Position numbers and translations under genes: made by a program. Below, piece after piece: positions 34,890 through 43,541 of a stretch of DNA of 64,000 nucleotides (position 1 is the first letter of the stretch; every line of letters begins with the position of its first letter). The stretch comes from Candidatus Babeliales bacterium (GTDB lineage: Bacteria; Babelota; Babeliae; Babelales; Vermiphilaceae): NCBI GenBank assembly GCA_035944115.1, contig DASZBJ010000017.1:81809-145808 (forward strand), in the 5' to 3' direction. The notes beneath the pieces are model-generated. The model was not told the origin of the DNA, did not search any database, and was given only the letters and a program-made list of their open reading frames with translations.

Positions 34890-36194
34890 ATGAATAAGAA
34901 ACTAATACTTTTACTCGCGCTTAACGCGCTTATACCATGTTCAATGGTTCAATCAATTGCGTTTCAATTTGATCAACAGCTTTGGATTCCGGGTGTTAAT
35001 CCAGGGGTTAATGCCCCTCAATCTGGAAAAGCTACTGCTCAAGCTATAAAACCAGTAGAAGCTGGAGAATACAAAAAAGAAAACAACGATTCATCAAACA
35101 ATAAAGCTCATTCAGTAGCTACACCAAAAACAACTGCCGCTCAATCGGCCACGTCTGCAGAAGTAACCAATCCTAATATTGCAGAACTTGATGCAGTTAT
35201 TGCACAATTGCAGTCACAAACTAACGTTACATCTGAAAAATCTAACGTTGAAGAAACTCCTTCTCGGTTTGCACGGCTTAGAACATGGGCTTCATCATAT
35301 TTTTCAAAAAAACCATTACCTGAATACACAGATACAACCAAACACCCCTTGAATAAAGGTGAAAAAGCTATTATCGAGCTGTTCAAAAAATCTGGCACTC
35401 ATGAAAAGCGATATTTACGTTACTTGCTCGAGCAAACTCATGAAAATAAAATTTGGGCTATCGTTCAAATAGAACAGCTAATATTAGGCCACGATAAGCT
35501 CGGAACTTTACAAACATTAGCTACAGCTTATGGATACAAAATGGCATCTATCTCAACAATGCTAAAACTCACAAATATAACAGAGACGGAAATCATTATC
35601 CTAATGAGAAAAACGGAAACGATTAAGAAAATTATCGCTACAATCACTAACAAACCTACACTTGAGACATATACCACAATTTTAAACACCTTTGCTTCAC
35701 GCGAAGCACACTTAACATGGAATGACATGTCAACAGCCAATAAGCTGGGATTGGTCACCGCATTAAAGAGCAAAAAATGTGGGCCTTACATGGCATGCTT
35801 CTGCTCAGAAGAAGTAGATAAACTTGACCCTGAATTACGCAAACGATACACCCCTTTAAACAAAACCAAGATCTCAATACCTGCTAAAAAAATGGTAACA
35901 TCGTTAGCAGCCGCAGCGGCAACATATGGGGTGATAACCTATACAGGAATGAAACCAGCACTAATCACAAAGGTCATAACGCCTGAGGCAGCTGCCAAAG
36001 TAACTGCAGCAGGAAGTGCAGCAATAACATGGAACCTTTACAATGCTGGAAACAAAGTCAAAAATCTACGATGGAAGCGTGGGGGAAGATCATATCCAAT
36101 AGTAGGACAATTACCACGACTCGTTGACGCCTCAAAATTAGCAATTGGATTTGAAGAGAGCGTTCCATCGAATAATACAGAAGATACAAAGTAA
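34890..36194 (+). CDS. Exported protein of unknown function
   Basis: The product is 434 aa with GGAGG eight bases before ATG. Signal peptide (about 1-25); Thr/Ala/Ser/Lys-rich low-complexity region (about 40-130); a helical central part (about 155-330) that may form repeats; a hydrophobic stretch around 335-385 (SLAAAAATYGVITYTG ... ITWNLYNAG), then a short basic tail. No family recognised. Single-gene unit ending at a strong terminator. Confidence 0.7.
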   Translation: MNKKLILLLALNALIPCSMVQSIAFQFDQQLWIPGVNPGVNAPQSGKATAQAIKPVEAGEYKKENNDSSNNKAHSVATPKTTAAQSATSAEVTNPNIAELDAVIAQLQSQTNVTSEKSNVEETPSRFARLRTWASSYFSKKPLPEYTDTTKHPLNKGEKAIIELFKKSGTHEKRYLRYLLEQTHENKIWAIVQIEQLILGHDKLGTLQTLATAYGYKMASISTMLKLTNITETEIIILMRKTETIKKIIATITNKPTLETYTTILNTFASREAHLTWNDMSTANKLGLVTALKSKKCGPYMACFCSEEVDKLDPELRKRYTPLNKTKISIPAKKMVTSLAAAAATYGVITYTGMKPALITKVITPEAAAKVTAAGSAAITWNLYNAGNKVKNLRWKRGGRSYPIVGQLPRLVDASKLAIGFEESVPSNNTEDTK

Positions 36195-36217
36195 AAAAAC
36201 AAGAACCCCAATTATAT

Positions 36218-36260
36218 CAAGGCGAGGCGCGGAATATCCGTGCCTCGCCTTGCTTGTTTT
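36218..36260 (+). terminator. Rho-independent terminator
   Basis: CAAGGCGAGGC pairs perfectly with GCCTCGCCTTG over a 13-base loop, followed by a T-rich tail. One of the strongest in the window. Confidence 0.9.
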
Positions 36261-36345
36261 ATCAAAACAATTTTGCTTTGACCAATCATCTATTTATGGC
36301 TACAGTTACTTGCAATCATAGCCCTATAATAAAAAAATTAATCTA

Positions 36346-36813
36346 ATGGATATAATAACTCTCATCTCCACAATCACCCTTACCACCCTACTGTTATTTA
36401 TCGATGTCTGTTTCTATACCGTTCTTCAACAGTCAACGGTCCATACATTATTAGCATGCTATATTTTATACATTCCACGCCCCAACACAACGCCCATTTT
36501 ATCTATCCTCGCCATTGCCTTATCGATTGAATCTGTTCTCACTCAGGGCATATTTGGCCTCAATCTGCTCTACCTCATACCAATCACCATCATCGGCAAA
36601 ACCATCGCTCGCGCCACCAATGCGCAAACCGCTCTCTATTGTCTACTGGTAACTGCATGTATTACCGCACAACTCCATCTTATAGATCCCTTCCTTTTGC
36701 ATAAAAGCAGCCCCAGCCTGCTGTATACAAGCAAATCTATCGCTGTTACACTATTAGTAGTACTACTCTTATCATTGAAATTTCAAAACGGTAAACTAGG
36801 CAATCGCTTATAA
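36346..36813 (+). CDS. MreD-like membrane protein
   Basis: The product is 155 aa with four or five membrane segments and almost no loops. Features such as an N-terminal helix pair, GIFGLNLLYLIPITIIGK and length fit the rod-shape protein MreD, which spans the inner membrane in the MreBCD elongation complex. The match is by overall character only. mreB lies far away at 55.7 kb. The last ten codons overlap the 5' end of rnpB. No clear ribosome site before ATG 36346. Confidence 0.5.
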   Translation: MDIITLISTITLTTLLLFIDVCFYTVLQQSTVHTLLACYILYIPRPNTTPILSILAIALSIESVLTQGIFGLNLLYLIPITIIGKTIARATNAQTALYCLLVTACITAQLHLIDPFLLHKSSPSLLYTSKSIAVTLLVVLLLSLKFQNGKLGNRL

Positions 36814-37150
36814 GCATTACGCTTGTAAGAGGAAAGTCCGGACTCCTAACAAACACAGTACCTACGGAGAATTTTGTTCAACGTAGGAGGGCGCAAGCTC
36901 ATGGAAAGTGCCACAGAAAATAACCGCCGCTTAATTTAAAAAAAGCGGTAAGGGTGAAAACGTGCGGTAAGAGCGCACGACTATAGTTCCAGCAATGGCT
37001 ATAGGGGGTAAACCCTACTGGGAGCAAGACAAAGAAGCATGTACGGCTGTTTGTTCCGGCTTAAACATGCGGGTATGTTGCATAGATAAATGGTTGCTAT
37101 ACGTGCGTTAAGCGCGTAACAGAATCCGGCTTATTGTTCACCGTTTTGTT
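36784..37150 (+). ncRNA. rnpB: RNase P RNA (type A)
   Basis: The catalytic RNA that trims tRNA 5' ends. Conserved core sequences are in order: GAGGAAAGTCCGGACTCC (from about 36829), CACAGAAAATAACCGCC (from about 36912), AGGGTGAAAACGTGCGGTAAGAGCGCACG (from about 36950), AACCCTACTGGGAGCAAG and the 3' block ACAGAATCCGGCTTAT (from about 37119). The ends pair as P1: CAAAACGGTAAAC (36784-36796) with GTTCACCGTTTTG (37136-37148). A T-rich tract (37149-37157) follows as terminator. The 5' end lies inside the preceding reading frame. Confidence 0.95.
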
Positions 37151-37173
37151 CTTTTTTACCACGATAGACTACA

Positions 37174-37884
37174 ATGAAATTAACATACTTACTTTCTCTG
37201 ATCCCGTTCCTCTGCTTTATCTTTGGATATAAACTCCTTGCCTATCTGTACCACGTTGAAACAATCAAAACTCCTTGTTTAGTTGGTATGCAATTACAAC
37301 ACGCATTTCCCCTTTTATCTGCCCACAACCTCAATCCTCGACTTGTTGCATACAAAGAGAGCGCAGAGCTACCAACGGGCACCATACTCAGCCAAACGCC
37401 TGAACCAGACATTACCATAAAACCGAATCAAGCAATGTACCTGGTGGTATCACAACAGCCACCAAAAATAACTACTCCCAACCTGCTACAAAAATCAGAT
37501 CCCGCTATCGCGCGCATCCTAAAAGCAGATACTATTCATCACAAACCATATATCCTTAATCATACGAGCCCTACAGGCCACTGTTTTGGGCAATTTCCAG
37601 CACCAGGAACCCCGCTAGAAGAAAAAAAAATCATTACCTATATGGCGTCTGAAACAAATAAATCAATACTACTCCCCAATTTTAAAGGAAAATCGATACC
37701 GCAGGTAATTGAATTCCTCAAAAATCACTCCATCTCTTACACGATCACCCATCACAGCCCCCAGGCACCAGGCCATACTTGCAGCGATACGTGCATGGTC
37801 CATGACCAGCGACCACTCGCTTATTCAATCATTCCTCGCGTAGAGCAAAAATCATTACACTTGCAACTGCAAGTACGCTCATAA
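37174..37884 (+). CDS. PASTA-domain protein with N-terminal membrane anchor
   Basis: The product is 236 aa. A membrane segment (about 5-25) is followed by three PASTA-like modules: about 32-92 (TPCLVGMQLQHAFPLLSAHNL ... ILSQTPEPDITIKPNQ), about 98-165 and about 168-236 (LLPNFKGKSIPQVIEFLKNHSI). PASTA domains sense or bind peptidoglycan and lipid II and usually sit on Ser/Thr kinases or penicillin-binding proteins; here they stand alone on a small anchor. It directly follows rnpB. Confidence 0.8.
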   Translation: MKLTYLLSLIPFLCFIFGYKLLAYLYHVETIKTPCLVGMQLQHAFPLLSAHNLNPRLVAYKESAELPTGTILSQTPEPDITIKPNQAMYLVVSQQPPKITTPNLLQKSDPAIARILKADTIHHKPYILNHTSPTGHCFGQFPAPGTPLEEKKIITYMASETNKSILLPNFKGKSIPQVIEFLKNHSISYTITHHSPQAPGHTCSDTCMVHDQRPLAYSIIPRVEQKSLHLQLQVRS

Positions 37885-37984
37885 TTCAATGAAAATAACC
37901 CTTTTGCCCATCCTTTTGACTGTGAGCTCTTACTTTGGCACACTGATTTTATAAGAAGATATGAGTTTAAAAATTGGAGGCACT

Positions 37985-38794
37985 ATGAACAAATTAATAA
38001 AAAATCTATTTTTGATCCCATTATTGGCATTATCATTTCTCAGCAGCACAAACGTTATACAAGCAGAATCACCCATATACACACCACAAAACAGTGCATT
38101 CTTTTTTGATGTTGATGATGTAATTTTAGATAAAAGTTCCTGGACTATATTTGGTATTATGCTTAAGCACTACCGTACGGCCATCACAGTATGGTGGAAC
38201 GCCAAACAGTTTGACAATCCATTACCTCAAAAAGGTGCAACCGCAGAAGCATGGAAAGAATGGGGCCGCAATAATTATCCCGCTCTTGAAGAATTTATTA
38301 ATGATATCCAGCAAAGCAAAACGCCAAATATGGAAACAATTGCAATCGTTGAAAAACTACTCGATAAGGAGTTTGATTTATACGAAGCTACCAATATGGG
38401 AACCGATGAATTTGCAGAGCACAAGAAAAAAAATCGGTTTTTCGAACGGTTTAAGGCAGGAAAAACAGTAAATTATAAAGCGCAGCCAATCATTAAAAAA
38501 CCTAATCCAAAATACTTTGCCGAGCTTACTGAACTTGCACCAAACATAGAATATAAAATATTTATAGACGATAAACTAAAAAACGTAGAAGCCGCACGGC
38601 AAGCGGGGTTTATTGGTATTCACTTTACCACCGCTGAACAATTGGAAGCTGATCTCATTGGTATGGGTATAGTCGTTAATGAGCATCCAAAAAAGGAAAA
38701 ATCAACACGAAAAATTCCATACAAGCAACTGATAGCGCTAGGCTTATTGTTCTTCTTTTTCAAAAACCTACACAACAGATACGCGTCCTATTAA
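37985..38794 (+). CDS. Exported HAD-like hydrolase, copy 1
   Basis: The product is 269 aa. ATG 37985 has GGAGG four bases upstream. Signal peptide (about 1-28); HAD motif I AFFFDVDDVILDKS (DxDxV, about 40); cap-like insertion; motif II region YEATNMG; lysine motif in IIKKPNPKYF; motif IV KIFIDDKLKNVEAARQAG. A C-terminal membrane anchor (about 245-260, IALGLLFFFFKNL) is present, so it should stay bound to the outer face of a membrane. HAD enzymes mostly cleave phosphate esters; an exported, anchored one would act outside the cytoplasm. Substrate unknown. Confidence 0.82.
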   Translation: MNKLIKNLFLIPLLALSFLSSTNVIQAESPIYTPQNSAFFFDVDDVILDKSSWTIFGIMLKHYRTAITVWWNAKQFDNPLPQKGATAEAWKEWGRNNYPALEEFINDIQQSKTPNMETIAIVEKLLDKEFDLYEATNMGTDEFAEHKKKNRFFERFKAGKTVNYKAQPIIKKPNPKYFAELTELAPNIEYKIFIDDKLKNVEAARQAGFIGIHFTTAEQLEADLIGMGIVVNEHPKKEKSTRKIPYKQLIALGLLFFFFKNLHNRYASY

Positions 38795-39024
38795 TGTCGA
38801 TGTAGTCAACGCATAATCAAGCAACTCATCAAAAAATCACTGAATCCTCTCTTTGCAATATGGTCATGGGTGTGCTATTGATGCACATCCATGATACATC
38901 ATGAGTAGAGCCCTTTGCGGCAAAACCCTCATACAACAGCCCTTTTGCCTATCCCTTTGATTTTTAACCAACATTTGGTCAAACTAATCTTATAACAATA
39001 ACAGAGGTAAAATCAGGGGAATCC

Positions 39025-39780
39025 ATGAACAAAGCCATTAAAAATCTATTTCTTATCCCATTGCTGGGATTATCGCTCTTTACAGACACAAACCTCATAG
39101 AAAGCGCACCACCCATTTATACACCCAAAAATACTGAATTCTTTTTTGATGTCGATGATGTCATTTTAGACAAAAGCTATTTGACCATTGTTGGTATTGT
39201 ACTGAAAAATAGTTGGACCTGCGCTAAAGCACTATCTAACTGGCAACGATTCAAAAGTGCGCTCAACCAAAAAGAACAGATAGCTGATGCGTGGAAAGAA
39301 TGGGGTAAAAACAATTATCCTCCTGTTGAAAAGCTCATTACAGAAGTTCAGCAGAGCAAATGGCCAAACATTGCAACGGTTAAAATAGTTGAAAAACTCC
39401 TCGATAAAGGCTTTACATTACGCGAGGCTACCAACATGGGGCCCGATGAATTTGCCGAGCATAAAAAGAAATATCCGTTTTTCCAAAAATTCAAGCCAGG
39501 AAAAGCCGTAAGTTATAAATTCAGACCGATCATTAAAAAACCTAATCCACAATATTTTGCCGAGCTTACTACACTTGCACCAGACACAGAACATAAAATA
39601 TTTGTAGATGACAAGATAGAAAACGTAAAAGCTGCTCGCAAAGCAGGGTTCATTGGCATCCACTTTACCACAGCTGAACAACTGGAAGCTGATCTTATCT
39701 GTATGGGCATAGTTATTAGCTCCCATCCTAGTATTGGTGTGAAAAAAGCATTTTCCAAAAATCAAAGAAGAAATGCATAA
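39025..39780 (+). CDS. Exported HAD-like hydrolase, copy 2
   Basis: The product is 251 aa. A tandem duplicate of the previous gene with the same motifs (FFFDVDDVILDKS, REATNMG, IKKPNPQYF, KIFVDDKIENVKAARKAG) but without the C-terminal anchor: it ends in a basic tail after GVKKAF. SD GGGG lies six bases before ATG. The upstream gap (38795-39024) also repeats pieces of the flank of copy 1 (CCCTTTTGCC), so flank and gene were copied together. Confidence 0.82.
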   Translation: MNKAIKNLFLIPLLGLSLFTDTNLIESAPPIYTPKNTEFFFDVDDVILDKSYLTIVGIVLKNSWTCAKALSNWQRFKSALNQKEQIADAWKEWGKNNYPPVEKLITEVQQSKWPNIATVKIVEKLLDKGFTLREATNMGPDEFAEHKKKYPFFQKFKPGKAVSYKFRPIIKKPNPQYFAELTTLAPDTEHKIFVDDKIENVKAARKAGFIGIHFTTAEQLEADLICMGIVISSHPSIGVKKAFSKNQRRNA

Positions 39781-39806
39781 CTAATACATCATTGATAAAT
39801 AATGAT

Positions 39807-39860
39807 AAAAAACAGTAGCAAATGCAGCTCTATTAGCCGCTTTTGCTACTGTTTTTTTTA
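39807..39860 (+). terminator. Rho-independent terminator
   Basis: AACAGTAGCAAA and TTTGCTACTGTT pair perfectly, preceded by A and followed by eight T. It closes the copy 1-copy 2 unit. Confidence 0.9.
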
Positions 39861-39943
39861 AAGACCCTACAAAATATGCATCAATTCTGCATACTATGAA
39901 ACCGCCTAAAGACAACCAACAATCTTTTAAAAAAGGAATCAGT

Positions 39944-40462
39944 ATGCTTCAAGTCTCCTACAGAAAAACATCATTGTTATTAATAACCCTAGCGATTAAT
40001 ATAGTTGCCTATGCAGCACCAAAATATACACCAGAAAATACGATGTTCGCATTTGATCTTGATGGAGTCATCCTCACCTGGGGATTACAAATATTTAAAA
40101 AGCCAATTCCAGGAACAATCGCCATCATTAACAAACTCCATCAAAAAGGATATGAGCTTTCTATTGCAACTAACAACAAACATTCAGACGTACGTCATTA
40201 TCAAAAAAAATTCCCAAAAATATTTAACCTATTTAAAAAAATAAAACATAGTTTTTCTGGCCATAAAAAACCAAGCCTAGAATTTTTTCAGGATTATTTA
40301 AATCGATATAAAACAAGAAGCAAAAGATACATTATCTTCATCGATGATAGAGCCACTAACATCACGGCCGCACGAAAATTCGCTGATCAAGGATTCGTAG
40401 CCATTCACTTTAAAAATCCTGAACAACTTGAACGCGCGCTGATTGAGATGAAAATTTTATAA
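39944..40462 (+). CDS. Exported HAD-like hydrolase, copy 3 (short)
   Basis: The product is 172 aa from ATG 39944 (AAAGGA six bases upstream); the upstream ATG 39896 would bury the signal peptide. Motif I is FAFDLDGVILTW, motif II SIATNN, lysine in GHKKPSLEFF, motif IV IFIDDRATNITAARKFADQG. It lacks the inserted cap of copies 1 and 2, giving a compact fold. It lies after a terminator, so it is transcribed separately. It meets uppS tail to tail with two bases between stops. Confidence 0.8.
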   Translation: MLQVSYRKTSLLLITLAINIVAYAAPKYTPENTMFAFDLDGVILTWGLQIFKKPIPGTIAIINKLHQKGYELSIATNNKHSDVRHYQKKFPKIFNLFKKIKHSFSGHKKPSLEFFQDYLNRYKTRSKRYIIFIDDRATNITAARKFADQGFVAIHFKNPEQLERALIEMKIL

Positions 40463-40464
40463 AA

Positions 40465-41154
40465 CTACGCACCAAAATTTCTTTGACGATTGCCAAATTC
40501 ATCAAGCACAGCCTCAAGCAGTTGCGCAGAAAGGTCTGGCCACAAGCAGTCTACAAAAAAATATTCGCTATATGATGATTGCAACAGTAAGAAATTACTT
40601 AAGCGACTCCGTGCACCTGTTCTTATAATAATATCTGGATCAGGGGTATGTGCCGTCCACAAGTGATCCATTATCACTTGGTAGGTAATTGCATCCGGCG
40701 ATAAAGAGCCATTCAAAATTTCGCGTGCAATCTGCTGTACTCCAGCGGTAATTTCCTGCCGAGCTCCATATCCAAATAAAAGATTTACGGTAAGTTTTTC
40801 ACCATGAGCAGTCGCGTGTTCTATCTGATTACACGCTGCTATAACCGTCTCTGGGAACAATGTACGTTCTCCAATAATCCGAACCCGAACCCCTTTGCTA
40901 ATAACTTCATCCTGATACCGATTAAGTTCTTGTACAAACAGATCAAAAATGAATTGTTTTTCTTGCTCTGAACGTTTAAAGTTTTCCATCGAAAAGGTAT
41001 ACAATGAAAGAAATCGGATTCCCTGCTCTAAACAGAAATCAGTTACCACTCTAACCGACTGCGCCCCCTTACGGTGTCCTTCAAAAAACGCTAGCCCATT
41101 TTTTTTTGCCCAACGCCGATTACCGTCCATCTGACATGCAAGATGCTGTATCAT
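40465..41154 (-). CDS. uppS: Undecaprenyl diphosphate synthase
   Basis: The product is 229 aa. It builds the C55 isoprenoid that carries lipid II across the membrane. Motifs: HLACQMDGNRRWAKKNG (catalytic Asp), GHRKG, SLYTFSMENFKR, LLFGYGARQEI, IIRTGARSRLSNFLLLQSSYSEYFF. SNFLLLQSSYSE is the family signature; RTGARSRLSNF replaces the usual RTGGExRLSNF, losing the Glu. ATG 41154 is chosen for GGAGCGGAGA directly upstream. It follows the next gene by 11 bases in one operon. Confidence 0.93.
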   Translation of the reverse strand: MIQHLACQMDGNRRWAKKNGLAFFEGHRKGAQSVRVVTDFCLEQGIRFLSLYTFSMENFKRSEQEKQFIFDLFVQELNRYQDEVISKGVRVRIIGERTLFPETVIAACNQIEHATAHGEKLTVNLLFGYGARQEITAGVQQIAREILNGSLSPDAITYQVIMDHLWTAHTPDPDIIIRTGARSRLSNFLLLQSSYSEYFFVDCLWPDLSAQLLEAVLDEFGNRQRNFGA

Positions 41155-41165
41155 TCTCCGCTCCC

Positions 41166-41837
41166 TCAGCAAATATTGTTTTGATGATCAGCACCAAGGA
41201 GGGCCTTACTTGACAATCTTTCAGATACAAAACTGTCCAATAATCCAATCGCTTTATACACCACAACCATACCTACTGAAAAACAAAGTCGTTCAACTGC
41301 CACAAGCGGAATCAATGCCAACCACGCTGCTGCACTCATTGGTACTGTATACAGCCAAATTACTGATCCCACCGCATGCGCCGTGAACGTGCTTGCCAGA
41401 GCAGTTAAAAAAATATTTTTATTCGGAGTAAAATAGAGAATCATTGGTATAAACCAATAGAATGCGTACGGCGCTGCATACATACCCACCGGATGTGTTA
41501 CGAATAAAGCAAAACAAACAACAGGAACTGCTAAACGCACCAACCAATGCTGAGTATTCCAATATAATGATGCAAAAAATCCGGGTACTACTAACGCCAA
41601 TCCTTTGGCGCCAACCATACCAACAAATAACAATCGCAATAATGCTACCGCCAGACTGTTAGCAACTCCTGCATATGCGCCCAGTACTGGCACAACTATG
41701 CTAGAAGCAGAAAAAAAGAGAGTTTGTGACCCAATGATCAAACTCCCTTTTATAATCGAAGACATTTTTACTAAAAATCCCATGCTCAGTAGACGTGCAA
41801 TATAATCAATTTTTTTTTGTAGAGTCGTTGCTAACAT
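41166..41837 (-). CDS. Polytopic membrane protein of unknown function
   Basis: The product is 223 aa with about six membrane segments and glycine- and valine-rich helices. The late AHAVGSVIWLYT ... WLALIPLVAVERL has the look of small transporter subunits such as ECF S-components, but I cannot assign it. It is the first gene of a pair with uppS, so it may concern lipid carrier or envelope traffic; this is inference from position only. Confidence 0.7.
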   Translation of the reverse strand: MLATTLQKKIDYIARLLSMGFLVKMSSIIKGSLIIGSQTLFFSASSIVVPVLGAYAGVANSLAVALLRLLFVGMVGAKGLALVVPGFFASLYWNTQHWLVRLAVPVVCFALFVTHPVGMYAAPYAFYWFIPMILYFTPNKNIFLTALASTFTAHAVGSVIWLYTVPMSAAAWLALIPLVAVERLCFSVGMVVVYKAIGLLDSFVSERLSSKALLGADHQNNIC

Positions 41838-41946
41838 TTTAAAATCCCAGAATAAAAATCAATTAAAGTTATTAGCAATTACCATACTACAAAAATGGAA
41901 TAGTGTCTCGGGCGATCTTAAATGGTGCGGCCTTCCTTCAAGCTCA

Positions 41947-43503
41947 TCATTTAACCCACAACCTATGCGCTCTTACCTTTTTTGTTGAGATTCTTTTTTT
42001 GTGTTCCGCCTTTAAATATGCCGCAATCTCTCCATACGCTGCGTGGGAGGAATGTTGCTGATTTTCTCGCGCTATATGGTAAGCCGTTCTGCCATACCTA
42101 TCCTTAATCGCAATATCTGCACCTGCGTTTACTAAAAACTTTACCAACCCTACATTCCTAAACCGTACTGCAATCATTAATGGCGTCTCTCCATCTTTAT
42201 CTTTAACATTTATATATGCGCCTCTATCAAGCAATTTTTGTACTTCTTCGCTTGCGTTAGGCATTCTCAATACCTGTAGCACACTCTCTGGTTGAACCAA
42301 GCGATTGACTACCTGTGCAGCTATATCATGCTCATGCACGGGCAAGGATCTCATGAAAGACATAGAAGCATCTGGCTGTTTTTTTATGGGCGGTAACAAA
42401 GGAGAATGTTGAACAAACATTTTTGCTGAAATCATTCTAATTTGTCTATCATATTCCTCTACCTGATGCGATGTAAGGGTTGTAAATCTAAATACCTTTG
42501 CCCCCATATCAGGGTTTAGTAAGGGCCCTGTTTTTGAAAAAAAGAGCCGCAATTGAATATTTTCTGGATCTTTAATGATGCCTTTTTGTGTCTGCAACAA
42601 ATCAAGAATGGTACTGCTTTTTGTGTATCGCTGCCGCAAGCGATCATAATCCCGCTCTGCAAGGGGCCTGCGATCAATACTAAAGATGTACTCTTTCTGA
42701 GGAATGCCCCAAGGCTGTGAAAGATATGCACAGCCGTTTACCAGATCTTTCGGAATACATATTTGTATCAGATCACCAGTTTTAGACTGAAATTTTTTAT
42801 TAACATCCAAAAGATCCTTAATAAACTTTTTATCGAACCCACACCGCTTAAAAATTTTTTCTAATGATGTTTTAATAAAATCCCCTATGCTCGTATTTAC
42901 TAAAAAATAACTCCAAGAGCACTCATCCAGAACATTGAAGTTGCCAAATAAGCTTGGATTTACTGCCAAAAGAACCGATCGAACCTGAGCTTGATGATCA
43001 TTAAAAACATTAAAAGTACTGAAACTATCTAAATAACTTTGCACATTCGGATAATCAGATCCTTCAGGCCAAAAACGCAAGAATTCAAAATCAGAACCCA
43101 ATGGCTCTTTATGTATGAATTCATACATGTTTTTTAAAAGCCCACCAATAACTCTATTGTCTTGCTGCTGCGCGTGATAAAAAACAAAATGAGTCGCTTC
43201 ATACAGGAACTCATTCTCTAATGCCTTTTTTATTATCTCTTTATGCTCCATCAATTGAGCAAACCATTTTTCTTTAACCAACTGGCAATAGCCGGGTTCT
43301 TCAAGGAGCATGTGCGTTGCGGCAACATCTTCTGGTGCAATAGCAGACTGTTGCTTAGATTGCTCAAGATGTCCACCTAGGCGCTTTAACCGTCCCTGCG
43401 CTCGCTCTGCAGATTGATTAACTGCTTGAGCTGCATGCAACTGCAAACTCAAACCAAAATTGATTAAAACCGTTATTAATAAACCATTTTTTATGAACTG
43501 CAT
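41947..43503 (-). CDS. Exported ankyrin protein with unknown N-terminal domain (ANK-1)
   Basis: The product is 518 aa. The start at ATG 43503 is by homology to the sister genes; an earlier GTG (43515) is closer to AGGAAGA and cannot be excluded. Signal peptide (1-25, NGLLITVLINFGLSLQLHA); SAERAQGRLKRLGG helix; a conserved domain (about 60-400) with FVFYHAQQQDNR, SDFEFLRFWPEGSDY, SYLDSF, LRLFFSKTGPLLNPDMGAKVFRFTTL; then two full ankyrin repeats and a partial one (DGETPLMIAVRFRNVGLVKFLVNAGADI). The shortest ankyrin block of the four. Confidence 0.85.
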   Translation of the reverse strand: MQFIKNGLLITVLINFGLSLQLHAAQAVNQSAERAQGRLKRLGGHLEQSKQQSAIAPEDVAATHMLLEEPGYCQLVKEKWFAQLMEHKEIIKKALENEFLYEATHFVFYHAQQQDNRVIGGLLKNMYEFIHKEPLGSDFEFLRFWPEGSDYPNVQSYLDSFSTFNVFNDHQAQVRSVLLAVNPSLFGNFNVLDECSWSYFLVNTSIGDFIKTSLEKIFKRCGFDKKFIKDLLDVNKKFQSKTGDLIQICIPKDLVNGCAYLSQPWGIPQKEYIFSIDRRPLAERDYDRLRQRYTKSSTILDLLQTQKGIIKDPENIQLRLFFSKTGPLLNPDMGAKVFRFTTLTSHQVEEYDRQIRMISAKMFVQHSPLLPPIKKQPDASMSFMRSLPVHEHDIAAQVVNRLVQPESVLQVLRMPNASEEVQKLLDRGAYINVKDKDGETPLMIAVRFRNVGLVKFLVNAGADIAIKDRYGRTAYHIARENQQHSSHAAYGEIAAYLKAEHKKRISTKKVRAHRLWVK

Positions 43504-43541
43504 CTCGACTATCACTTCTTCCTACGCCCTAATTTTATAAC

